Position numbers and translations under genes: made by a program
Notes under the pieces: generated by a model
Seen by the model: the letters and a program-made list of their open reading frames with translations, nothing else
What the model was told of the DNA's origin: nothing
The model's database searches: none
NCBI RefSeq assembly: GCF_000499845.2
Contig: NC_023759.2
Span: 46,718,672-46,782,671 of the forward strand
From: Phaseolus vulgaris
Taxonomy: Eukaryota > Streptophyta > Magnoliopsida > Fabales > Fabaceae
Reading direction: 5' to 3'
Length of the DNA: 64,000 nt
In this document: positions 25,762-35,854 of the stretch, piece after piece
Layout of the letters: each line of letters begins with the position of its first letter
Numbering within the stretch: the first letter of the stretch is position 1

Positions 25762-25855
25762 AGATTCTTCTTCTTCTTCTTCTTCTTCTTCTTCTTCTGC
25801 TTCTTCTTCTTCTTCTGCTTCTTCTTCTTCTTCTTCTTCTGCTTCTGCTTTAGGT
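25762..25855 (+). repeat. (TTC)n microsatellite before the antisense ORF
   Basis: About 90 bases of cttcttc repeats with a few ctgcttc variants, ending in ctttag directly before the antisense reading frame. Besides being a microsatellite it makes an unusually long polypyrimidine tract for the acceptor AG at 25852-25853. Confidence 0.85.
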
Positions 25856-25856
25856 T

Positions 25857-26486
25857 GTGCCCTCCAACATCGAGGGTGAGATCCGGTCGGTCCCTGATGA
25901 CGACCTCCTTGACGGCGGCATCAAGATGATCTGCCGGGGTCTATTTTTGGCCCGCCGGGGGGCGGACGCTCAGAGGAGCCGGGTCGAGGACATATCACGC
26001 CTCGAGCACGATCTCCAGGAGGCCAGGCACAACCTAAAGCAGGCCGTGGAGGCCAACACGACTTACGAAAAGAAGTTGTGTGCGCAAGCGGCCGAGCTGG
26101 AGCTGCGCCAGAATAGGTTGGCCGAGCTTGAGAAGGCCGACGCCGACAAAGCTGCGGAGGTTATTCTCCTTCGCAAGGCATTGGAGACGGCCGACCGTCG
26201 GGCCACCTTAAGGGAAGAGGAAGCTGCGGCCGAGCGCGAGGCCAAGAGGGCGGCGGAGGCTGAAGTTTTGAAGACTATGGAGGACACCATGGTGCTCATT
26301 GGCCAGAGCTTCGATCTTGCCGTTCGACAGGCCGAGGTGCTATACGGCGGTCCACCTCCTTCTGGTCAATTTGACCAAGACATGGAAGTTGTGGATGGCC
26401 GTTTGGTCCCTGTAGCGGCCGGTCCACCTCCTGGTGAAGAGGTTGAAGCTGATCCCTCTAATGAGGTTTTGAATATCGTAGATTAG
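25857..26486 (+). CDS. Antisense ORF of the Tat element (coiled-coil protein, 5'-incomplete)
   Basis: An open frame of 209 codons runs opposite to gag-pol, ending at TAG 26484-26486. It opens with GTG; the first ATG is at 25926. Residues about 40-145 form a strong coiled coil rich in Glu, Ala, Arg and Lys; the C-terminus is Pro/Gly and acidic. Antisense ORFs of this kind are a known Tat-lineage feature; many databases label them putative transposon proteins. The frame is directly preceded by a ~90-base pyrimidine microsatellite and CTTTAG, an ideal 3' splice site. The visible part is therefore probably a last exon whose upstream exons were lost when the left end of the element was rearranged. 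Function is unknown. Confidence 0.65.
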   Translation: MPSNIEGEIRSVPDDDLLDGGIKMICRGLFLARRGADAQRSRVEDISRLEHDLQEARHNLKQAVEANTTYEKKLCAQAAELELRQNRLAELEKADADKAAEVILLRKALETADRRATLREEEAAAEREAKRAAEAEVLKTMEDTMVLIGQSFDLAVRQAEVLYGGPPPSGQFDQDMEVVDGRLVPVAAGPPPGEEVEADPSNEVLNIVD

Positions 26487-26813
26487 GCGGCCAGCTTTTA
26501 ATTTTGGACCCTTGGGGCCGGGGTGTGGCCCCCACCTATTTTCAGTTTAATATAAGTCTTTCTTTCTTCAATTGTTTCTGCATTTTCTGGACGATCGAGC
26601 CTTTATGAGCCGAATGGTTAAACTTAAATCGTAAAATTAACAAAGTAAAAAGAACTGAGCGACCGGTCGGTGGATGAAATCAATTGAGTAACTTGTGATA
26701 AGTGAAATCAACCAAGTGCGTGTAACGGACTTCGATAGGTCGGCCGTCCTTTAACGAATTCGATTTAGGCGTTTATTTTAGGCGGGCTTTTGCCGATCGT
26801 TGTGTATGCCTCG

Positions 26814-27092
26814 GGGGGTATGCCGGTTAAGGCTACATCCTGGCCGAAATGGGTGCAGGTTCGGGAGGGTATGCCGGTTGAGGCTACACCCTGGCCGGAC
26901 CGTGTATGTTACGGGAGGGTATGCCGGTTAAGGCTACATCCTGGCCGAGTGGGTTCGGGAGGGTATGCCAATTAAGGCTACATCCTGGGCGACATGGTTA
27001 CGGGTTCGGGAGGGTATGCCGGTTGAGGCTACATCCTGGCCGGACCGTGCGTGTGGCGGGAGGGTATGCCGGTTAAGGCTACACCCTGGTCG
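26814..27092. repeat. Minisatellite in the 3' untranslated part of the Tat element
   Basis: Six copies of a 40-60 base unit share the core GGGTATGCCGGTTRAGGCTAC followed by A[TC]CCTGGCCG; the linkers between cores vary in length and sequence. It lies in element orientation after the pol stop at 27195, in the 3' untranslated region. Tandem repeats at this place are known in Tat/Ogre elements and have been proposed as the seed of satellite DNA families. Confidence 0.88.
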
Positions 27093-27194
27093 AAATCGTT
27101 CGTTGTATACACTTATGTACGAAACGCCTCGTTAAAACCTCTCTGACCGATGGATCGGCCGGGCGAGGAAAGAGTGCGTAGATTTTATTCATGT

Positions 27195-30100
27195 TTAGCT
27201 GAAATAAAACTTTAGGTGCGTGACATTCCACGTCCTAGGTACAATTTTTCCCGATAGGTGTTCCAAGTAATAAGCTCCCCCTTCTCCCACTTCTCGGATT
27301 CGGAATGGTCCCTCCCAATTTGATGAGAACTTGCCGTCCGACTTCCTAGCGTTGCTGCGCATTCTCCAGACGAGGTCACTTTGTTGAAAGCTTCTGGGCT
27401 TGACCTTTGAGTTGTATCTCCTTGCCGCTCGGAGCTTACATACCGCTTCGCGTATCTTGCTTTTATCTCGAAGCTCGTTCAAGAGGTCGAGGCCGACCGT
27501 CAGACTTTCCTTATTGAGGGATAAGTCGAAAAGTTGGCGTCGGATGGATGGCTCCCCGACTTCTACTGGTATCATGGCCTCGGTGCCGTACGTGAGGCTG
27601 TAAGGGGTCTCTTGTGTGGTGGATTATGGGGTGCAGCGGTATGCCCATAAGACCTCGGGCAGCTCCTCCGTCCATCTTCCCTTGGCAGTGCCAAGCCTCT
27701 TCCTTAGTTCGTTCAACAGAACCTTGTTGGCCGCTTTAGCCTGTCCGTTCGTCTGTGGGTGCTTAATGGAGCTTGTGAGGGATTTGATGCCGAGGTCGCC
27801 GTAGAAAGTCATGAGGCCTTGATCGATGAACTGTCGGCCGTTGTCGGAGACTATTGAGTGTAGTATGCCGAACCGGCACACTATGTTTTTCCACACAAAA
27901 TTTTGGATGTTTCGGGCGGTGATTGTGGCTAGTGGTTCGGCCTCGATCCACTTGGTGAAGTAATCTACTGCGACCAGCAGATGCTTGGTCTGGCCTTTGC
28001 CTGGTGAGAATGGACCGATGATGACCATTCCCCACATGGCGAACGGCCAGGGTGATGTCATGCTGTGCAGTTCTTCTGGTTTTTGGTGGTGGAGGGGGCC
28101 AAACTCTTGGTATTTTTGGCATTTCTTAACGTAATTAGCGCTGTCTCCGTAGACGGTCGGCCAATAATACCCTGCGCGGATTATTTTGGCTGCCATCGTT
28201 CGGGCTCCGGAGTGGCTCCCGCACGCCCCTTCGTGGATTTCTTGTAGCACGTATTGGGATTGTTCCTTGGTGAGGCACTTTAGGAGTGGCATTGAGTGCC
28301 CCCTTCGGTATAGGTCTTGACCGATCATAGTGTACCGGGCGCACTGCCGTCTGATGTTCTTCTCTTCCCCCGGTTGGCATGTCCCGTGCTCCAAGTACTG
28401 AGTGATTGGGGTCATCCATGTGTGGGTCTCGGTGATTGTCATGCATTCGGCGTCACCTACACTCGGCTGTGCTAGTCGCACCTGGACGACCGATCGGTGG
28501 TGGCTTTGCTTTTTTGTAGATGCCAGGCGAGAGAGTGCATCGGCACGTTCATTTTCCTCCCGTGGTATGTGCTGGACCGCCACCGTGTCGAATTTGTTCA
28601 TGACGTTACGGACGGTGTGGTAATATCGTTGGAGGAGGGGCTCATTGACTTCGAATTCTCCTTTGATTTGACCGACGACCAACTGGAAGTCGCTCTTGCA
28701 TGCGACCTCCTGCGCGCCTAGATCATTTGCTAAGTTGAGGCCGGCCAGTATGGCCTCGTATTCCGCTTGGTTGTTCGTTGCTTTGAAGGAGAACTGGAGG
28801 GCTTGCTCAATCAGCAAGTCCCCAGGCCCCTCGAGGACGACCTCGGCTCCGCAAGCCGTTTTGTTGGAGGAGCCGTCCACGTAAAGGACCCATTTGGCTG
28901 AGGTTTCTGTGTTCCTGGGGAACTCGGCTGCGAAATCCGCCAGGCATTGGGATTTAATGGCACCCCTCGGTTCGTACTTGATGTCGAACTCTGAAAGCTC
29001 GACCAACCACCCTATCATTCATCCTGCAAGATCGGGTTTAGACAAAATTTTGTATATGGGATAGTTGGTCCTTACCCTGATTTCGTGGTTCTGGAAGTAT
29101 GGGCATATTCTCCTTGTTGTCAGCACTAGGGCCAGTGCCACCTTCTCTATCATTTGGTACCTGGTCTCGGCTGCATGGAGCGTCCAGTTGACAAAGTACA
29201 CCGGGTGTTCTTCGCGGTCCACCTCTTGGACGAGGGCGGCGCTGACCGCTTCCTCAGATACCGCTAGGTAGACTACTATAGGTAGGTCTAGGCGGGACTT
29301 TTGGATAACGGCCGGCGAGGACAAGAATTCTTTGAGCTGACCGAAGATTTGTTCACACTCCTCGTTCTAGCTGAATTTCGAAGTTTTGCGGAGCATTATG
29401 GCTATCGGCCTGATCCGTTCGGCGAGGCGGGGTACGAATCTGGAGAGTGCTGTCAGTTGGCCGAGCAGCTGTTGAATTTCTTTCAAGTTTTTCGGGCTTC
29501 TCATTTCCGTTATGGCCTTGCACTTGTCGGGGTTCGCCTCGATTCCTCTGTGGGTCAGCATAAAGCCGAGGAATTTGCCGCCTTCAACGCCGAACGCGCA
29601 TTTCTCGGGGTTAAGGCGCATGTTGACCCTTCTTAAGGCGTCGAAGACTTCTTGTAGGTCTTTGATGTGTTGGCCGCACGAGTCGGACTTCACCACGATA
29701 TCGTCCACGTACACCTCTACGCTTCGGCCGATCATCCATTTGAAAATCTTGTCCATGAGCCTCTGGTAGGTAGCCCCGGCGTTCTTTAGGCCGAACGGCA
29801 TTACCTTGTAGAAGTAGTTTACACCGTCCGTCGTGAAAGTCGTTTTACCTCTATCGCTATGGTGCATGCTGATTTGGTTGTAGCCGGAGTAGGCGTCTAA
29901 GAAACTCAATATCTTGTGGCCGGCCGCTCCGTCTACGAGCCGGTCGATGTTGGGAAGGGGATATGAGTCCTTGGGGCTCTCCACGTTCAAAGGTGTGTAG
30001 CGGGAGAAGCGGGGTCCGCGATTGTCCCTTTTCTGGTCCCGACCGGTTCGGGACCTTCCTTGTCGCTCCCTATCTTCCTTCTTTTCCCCGCTTGCCTCGG

Positions 30101-30998
30101 CTCGGGCGTTGTTTCTGAATTCACGAAGTTCCTCCAGCTGCATGAATTTCGCCGCTCGTCGTCTAAGATCGTCGAGGTTGGTAGCAGGCTGCATGCACAA
30201 GCTGTCGGCAAATGGGCCAGGTCTGAGGGCGGTCAGCATGTGATGCATCGCCACCTCAGGGCTGAGGTTTCGAATGCTCATAGCAGTCTTGCTGAACCGG
30301 TCAATGAACGTTCTGAGGGACTCCCCCCTCTCTTGACGAATGCCGACTAGGGCTATGCATGTCAGATGGTGGGGGCGGCTTGTTGCGAACTGGACGTCGA
30401 ACTTCGCTATTAGGGTTTCGAAGCAATCTATAGAGTGCGCTGGGAGCTTGGTGAACCAGCTCAGAGCGCTACCCTTTAGAGAGGTTGGAAAGACTCGGCA
30501 GAATACTGCGTCGTCCGTGGTGTACAGGCTCATGTGGGTCGTGTATGCGTCCACGTGCTCATCTGGGTCGGTCGTCCCATCATACCGGTCCCTGTTGAAG
30601 CCTTTCCACTTGTCTGGCAAGGGGGTTTCCATGACACGGTCGGTGAAGGGATGGCGTCTGTCCGGACCCGCCGGAGCGGTAGTGTTGATTGTCTTGCTGG
30701 GATGGGACTCTCCATCCATTTCTAGAGTGAAGTCATTCTTGGTGTCTTTCTCGGCTTGGATGCCGACCCCGGTGGCGTGGGACCTGCCGGCCTGATTAGT
30801 CATGGCAAGGGACGGCACCCCCTCGACCAGTTTCTTCATCCGCTTGTTCTCTTCTTGGAGGTTTTTGATTTCCTCCTCATTCTTCTTAGCGGCTTCCTCG
30901 TGCGCCTTCTTCATCTCTGCTAGTTCCTTCTGAAGGGCCATCATCATTGCTGTTTGATCTGCTTCGATCATGCTTGCCATGCTGCTGGTTGATACCAT
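27195..30998 (-). pseudogene. Gag-pol polyprotein of the Tat element, disrupted
   Basis: One reading frame of 1,268 codons is interrupted by three stops: TAG at 29369-29367, TGA at 29021-29019 and TAA at 27626-27624. Order: a Lys/Glu-rich coiled coil (about residues 20-60) and the gag domain (with WFTKLPAHSI). The frame then passes in place from a basic stretch into the middle of reverse transcriptase (SYPLPNIDRLVDGA), so the zinc knuckle, protease and first RT motifs are deleted. RT keeps LDAYSGYNQI and YVDD. RNase H and the archaeal-type RNase H follow; the latter keeps its D-E-D-D residues (VDGSS, NQAEYEA, KSDFQL, RADALS). In integrase the first Asp position reads Val (WGMVIIGPF), the Glu position Lys (GQAKAANK), and the zinc finger has lost a Cys (CQKYQ). 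The second Asp (SDNGRQF) remains. Confidence 0.92.
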
Positions 30999-31030
30999 CT
31001 ACTGCTGTGGTCTCTGCTAGATCTCCTCGA

Positions 31031-31047
31031 CCCCACGGTGGGCGCCA
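31031..31047 (-). other. Primer-binding site, tRNA-Lys-like
   Basis: Two bases inside the 5' LTR the minus strand reads TGGCGCCCACCGTGGGG. This is the reverse complement of a tRNA 3' end and fits plant tRNA-Lys (TGGCGCCCAACGTGGGGC, from memory) with one or two mismatches. It fixes the orientation of the element as minus. Confidence 0.75.
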
Positions 31048-31049
31048 AT

Positions 31050-31505
31050 TGTTCTCGAACTAGGTTGGGGACTAGGAGAACTATTGTCTTCAGATGTCAC
31101 TCGGTCGGTCGTATCTCACTTCCTCCTTCGGTTCTTCTCGCTGGATGACTCCTCAGGCGGGTGGGGTACCTGCAGATGGCACTCCAACGCTCAAGTCAGT
31201 GGGGTATCGTATTCGGCTGGCTAGAATACTGTAGATAATGACGTACCTTCTTCCTTGGAATGCGTGATATTTATATTACCTTGATGGACCCTCGCTGTTG
31301 GGCCGGATTAGGGGGTTACTTAGCGATTAGGGTTGGATTAGGTCGTTTCCTAACCACAGGTTAACCTTTGCTAATTGGGTCAACCTTTGACTTGAGCACC
31401 TCATGTCGGTCGGCCACGTGCGATGCACGATCGACCTCCTACCTTAAAGTATGGTCTTGACACATGGGTTGACTGGTTCACAAGACCGGTCGGTCATCCC
31501 GTACA
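31050..31505 (-). repeat. 5' LTR of the Tat element (456 bp)
   Basis: Starts TGTTCTCGAAC on the plus strand and ends ...CCCGTACA, so it has TG...CA ends. In element orientation it carries a TATA-like AATATAAATATC (about 31277-31266). About 70-80 bases later it has the ACTGACTTGAGCGT motif, also present in other LTR relics of the window. Its first 250 bases match 23938-24187 almost perfectly. Confidence 0.92.
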
Positions 31506-31986
31506 ATTTCAAAATGATTAAATAAATTATATTTTTACAAAATAATGGCTACATAATTTTTAATACTATTTTTTATTAAATTATATGTATATATTTAAAT
31601 TATATTATTTTTCTATTTTTAATTAATTACTCAAAATTAATAAAATTGTATATATTTTAATTTAAAAATTTAAAGCGTATATTTCAAGAATTACAAACGT
31701 ATATAGACCAATTAAAATTTACAGTTTTTATGAGATAAAAATAAAATTTAAAATAAAGAGAAATTAAGAAAAAAAACCCGAATAATTAAGAACACGTTAA
31801 CCAATATTCTTCTGAGGTAAAACATGCTTGAAAGTTCAATATCTTATAGAGTAAGGTACTTACGGATGTGTTAATTTACTAATATAACCCTTGTTAGTGA
31901 CTCTTAATCTGAAAAGCTGGTACCATTTTTGTTGCTGGTAGTTTTGCAGGGAAAGCAGAGAGTGTGGTTACTTGAAATAGGATTCA
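31506..31986. other. Upstream region of the SYP4 syntaxin gene
   Basis: AT-rich flank between the right LTR and the start codon at 31987. The retroelement inserted fewer than 500 bases upstream of this gene. Promoter elements are not clear; the last ~80 bases are less AT-rich and are probably the 5' UTR. Confidence 0.45.
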
Positions 31987-34900
31987 ATGGCGACGAGAAA
32001 TCGAACTGTGGAGTTTAGGAAGCACAGAGACGCCGTGAAGAGCGTGCGTGCTCCTCTCTCCTCCTCCGCATCTGCTTCTTCCACCGGTCCCGTCATTGAA
32101 ATGGTTTCACTTCTTCCTTCCAATCGATCATCCTATGCTCCTTTAAGCACCGAGGACCCATCCACCTCTAGGTTTTCCCTTTTCACCAAGTCACACTCCA
32201 TTTCGTTTCTGCAAAAGTCTTTTTGGGCTTTAATTTCGTATATTCACATGCATAATAGCGATGCCCTATGTGTAAGTGCCTTAAACCTAGGTGTTGAACG
32301 CTGTTGCATTTGATAGTTAATAACGCCTTTAAAATGTTAGGGATGCGTTTACTGTGGGGTTGCCACCGTCTTGGGTGGATGATTCTGAAGAAATAGCTAC
32401 GGCTATACAACGTGCTCGGGTTAAAATTTCTGAGTTAACTAAAGCTCATTCGAAGGCCTTGATGCCTTCCTTTGGGGATGACAAAGAGGATCAGCGTCTT
32501 ATTGAGACACTCACCCAGGAAATTACATCTCTTCTTAGAAAGTCTGAAGTGAGGCTGAAAAGACTTTCTGCTGCTAGCGGATCATCTGAGGATTCTAATG
32601 TTAGAAAAAATGTACAGGTAGGGTAATTTTGCTGTAGAAGTATTATGTACTATCATTCTATCATATGCCGTGCAAACTAATTTGTTCAGACTTTAGCTTT
32701 TTCTTCAGTTGAGGTTGCCTGTTATTGACTTCCTGTTCTTAAGGTCGATATAGGTTCTTCGGCAATTATTTGTTTTGGGTGCAAAAAAGGAAGTTACAAG
32801 TTAGTTTGTCGATGAGTAGGTAGCCCAAGCTCTGCTTGCTCTCAGTCAGTTCAGGACTCTGGTGACTGTTTTAAAGATATATAAGCTATTGCGTAGAGTT
32901 TATCATCTATTTGACTATGATTATGAGGCCTTATTTTGCCTTAGTCTCTCCCATCGTTTGAAGGCCTATTCATATATTTTTCTTGTTTCTCCTTGTTTTT
33001 CATGTAGTACTGTATGTGATGTGAAGTTACGTGTTATCCTCATTTGGATTTTGTTGTTGGGTGTTTAAGAGGGTTAAAGGACAGGGAAAGTGTAGGGTGA
33101 ACCCCTATTCATGTTTGAATGTTACCAATTCACCAGGTAAAGGAAATAAGGGGATAGTGAAAAGAAAATTATTAAAAACAATATAAATTTATTATTTCAC
33201 CCCTCTATTTTTTGAAAAAAAACCCTAATGTAATTTAACTTCATATACTTTTTCACCTTAGAAAAGTAAGGAGGGGTGTGTGAAAAATCTTCATTTCCTT
33301 CCCTACTTTTAGGTTACCCCGACAAGAGAATGGCTAATCAAGGCTTTCCCCTCGTTCTATTTTCCCATTATAATCCCTCATCCAAATATAATGTTAGTTT
33401 CATCACAATGATTTTACACTCTTTATTTTGAAAATGGTTTCTTTGGTGAGAAGTGGTTTCTAAATAGACAAGACTTTACTTCGATCTTGGTTGCTTGCTC
33501 AAAATTTTAGTCAATTTATAATATACCAGTTTTGCTTTTGACTTGAGATTGGTATGATTGGCTCTTTTGTATCTACTTTTGGCAGCGTTCCCTTGCTACA
33601 GACCTTCAGAACCTATCAATGGATCTTCGGCGAAAGCAGTCAGCATATTTAAAACGTTTACAACAACAAAAAGAGGTTGCGACTTTTTATGTGTAGCTTA
33701 TTTTCCACTCCAAAATCTTCTGTATGCCGCCACTTTTGTTGGTCTGATTCTCTGTTTGATAACCTATCAATCTACTTTTGTATCATTTCTTGATTTATTT
33801 TCTTTCTATTGTTAACTCTATTGGTATTCAAATGCTTGAATTTATATCCTGATTCTGTTGTGTCTGCTGCATCAGTGGGACTGCGGTGTTATTTTTTGTG
33901 TTAGTTTTTATGTCGCTTCCCTAATGTCTATCTTTGTGTGTAATCATGCAGGGTTATGACGGGGTTGACTTGGAGATGAACTTTAACGGGAGTAAATTTG
34001 GATCACATGATGATGAATTCAGTGATGTGGTATGCGTTCTTTTTGGCAACTAATTTATCTGGCAGGACCATATTTTTTAAGATACCGTATGCTGTGTAAA
34101 CAATTATAGGAGACGTAGGTACTGAGGGAGGAGAAGGATAAATTAAAAACTGTTTGCAGTGAGTATAATGTAATGGTTACGGTACAAATGATGAACCCCT
34201 TGTACTTGTACCAAATTCTGAACCCCAGTTAAATAAAAAAGAAAATGAGATAATAAAGGAAATATAAAACCAATCATTGAGATGATAAAGAAATGTCAAT
34301 TAACTGTAAGATACTTACTCTTAAAATTAATTAAAGGTATTATTGATATATTTCATATTATTCTAACAGTGTGTAGGATGCATTTATTTTTATCTACCAA
34401 GTGATGAGTGGTGATTTATTTTCTTTCCTAGCAATTATTGATGCAAAATTCTAATGATGAAACTACTAGATTTCTGCCCATATGCAGTGATCTCTTCTGC
34501 CTTGTCAATTCAGAAAGGATGAATAATGAATAAGACATGTAACATGAATACTATATGCCATGGACATACGGCAAATTTTAAAAATTGTAAGACACAACAT
34601 AGGTATAATATAACGTATAAAATTTAATCTAAATTAACATATATTAAAAATCTTTGATCACAAGAGAGAACTCATGTTTTAAAAATGATCATCATTCATT
34701 GTAAAAATAATAATATGTTAAATTTATCCAATTATTTCAGTGTCCAATTTGTATTGGCAAAAAAGGTTTTAAAAATAGAATTAAAACCTGTAAAGATGAA
34801 ACCAAAAGTATTCAATGTATTTATGCAGTGTCTTACATGAAAATGTGTACAACACATGATTTGGCTGGCTAGTATTTTGTAGTGTCCATGCCTTTTAGCG

Positions 34901-35854
34901 TTCAACCTTGTCTGTTGTAAAAGGGGTGTAGGTGTGTGGAGGACTTCACCATTTCTTGAATTAACAAAAATATAAGGATATATTTACCACTTATTTGAAT
35001 CTGAAATGATGTTTCTCTTGAAAGGAATAGCTTGATTCATTAGGTTCATTTTACTTCTGATGAAATTGTCTCTCTGGACAACATTCTATCATTACAATGA
35101 AGTTGACAGTTTAAAAGGAACATTAAATGATATGAAATGTTTACTTACATTCTTCTTCATCCTGGATGAATTTATATCCAAAGTAAGAGATAATGATATT
35201 TGTTATTTGATTAACTCCAGGGTTTTAGTGAAGAGCAAATGACAAAGCTAAAGAAAAGTGAGCAGTTCTCAGTGGAAAGGGAGAGAGAAATTGAACAGGC
35301 AATTTGAATGCATTCGGTGTGTTGCTTGAAGACTAATCACTTTGTGTACCATGTCTTACTAAGTAAAATTTGCTGTAGGTTGTTAAGTCAGTTCATGAAC
35401 TTGCCCAAATCATGAAGGATCTCTCGGTCCTAGTGATAGACCAGGTGAATGCTCCACCACCCTTGTATAAAATGGATTTCTAGAATAAAAAGGTGACTCA
35501 TGAAGCTGGTATTCATGCAGGGAACAATTGTGGACAGAATTGACTACAACATTCAGAGTGTTTCTACGTCCGTTGAAGATGGCCTTGAGCAGTTGCAAAA
35601 GGTTCTGTTTTCTCTCATGCTATTACTTTCTTGAGTAGACCTTACTCAGTCTTTATGATTGCAAATTGGAGTGCTTTTCTTTCGGAATCTTTAGCTGCTG
35701 TTTAGCCTGTTAACATCATTTTAAACATATACTTTGTGCATTGCAGGCAGAAAGAACGCAGAAAAAAGGAGGGATGATTATGTGTGCCACGTCGCTTGTT
35801 ATAATGTGCTTTATCATGCTAGTTCTCTTGATACTCAAAGAGATCCTCCTCTAG
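31987..35854 (+). CDS. SYP4: Trans-Golgi syntaxin of the SYP41/42/43 (TLG2) group, Qa-SNARE
   Basis: Eight coding exons, 31987-32171, 32341-32617, 33586-33675, 33952-34029, 35221-35298, 35379-35444, 35521-35601 and 35747-35854, encode 320 residues. The N-terminus MATRNRTVEFRKHRDAVKS and the VGLPPSWVDDSEEI and ALMPSFGDDKEDQ segments are typical of SYP4 syntaxins. The Qa-SNARE motif spans about 225-290 with the central-layer Gln in VIDQGTIVDRIDYN. A single membrane anchor (MIMCATSLVIMCFIMLVLL) ends the protein. SYP4 proteins act at the trans-Golgi network in secretory and vacuolar traffic and in vesicle fusion with VTI12, SYP61 and VPS45. Intron 5 uses GC instead of GT (CAG|GCAATT) with a normal acceptor; all other introns are GT-AG. 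The paralogue (41, 42 or 43) cannot be fixed by eye. Confidence 0.95.
35299..35378 (+). other. GC-AG intron in the syntaxin gene
   Basis: Exon 5 ends GAACAG at 35298 and is followed by GCAATT. Reading on would reach a stop within two codons (gca att tga), so splicing is needed. The acceptor ctgtag at 35373-35378 restores the frame (REIEQ to VVKSVHE), as in other SYP4 proteins. GC-AG introns are a small minority of plant introns and are spliced by the major spliceosome. Confidence 0.85.

Larger units (their letters stand above)
23938..31505 (-). mobile_element. Tat-lineage Ty3/gypsy LTR retrotransposon, defective
   Basis: The element reads on the minus strand. Its 5' LTR is 31050-31505, then come the primer-binding site at 31047-31031, a gag-pol frame (30998-27195), a minisatellite, an antisense ORF and a cut 3' LTR (23938-24187). 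The Tat lineage is indicated by the second, archaeal-type RNase H domain after the normal RNase H, by the antisense ORF and by the 3' minisatellite. The base composition is much more GC-rich than its surroundings. It cannot move by itself: gag and RT are fused by a deletion, pol has three stops and integrase has lost catalytic residues. The two LTRs differ at 4 of about 250 aligned positions by eye, so the insertion is recent. ATTTT/ATTTC flanks are the likely target duplication. Confidence 0.9.

Noticed and set aside
27400..30795. Many plus-strand frames within the retroelement
   Set aside because: They are shadows of gag-pol on the minus strand and hold no independent motif, unlike the antisense frame at 25857, which lies outside gag-pol.
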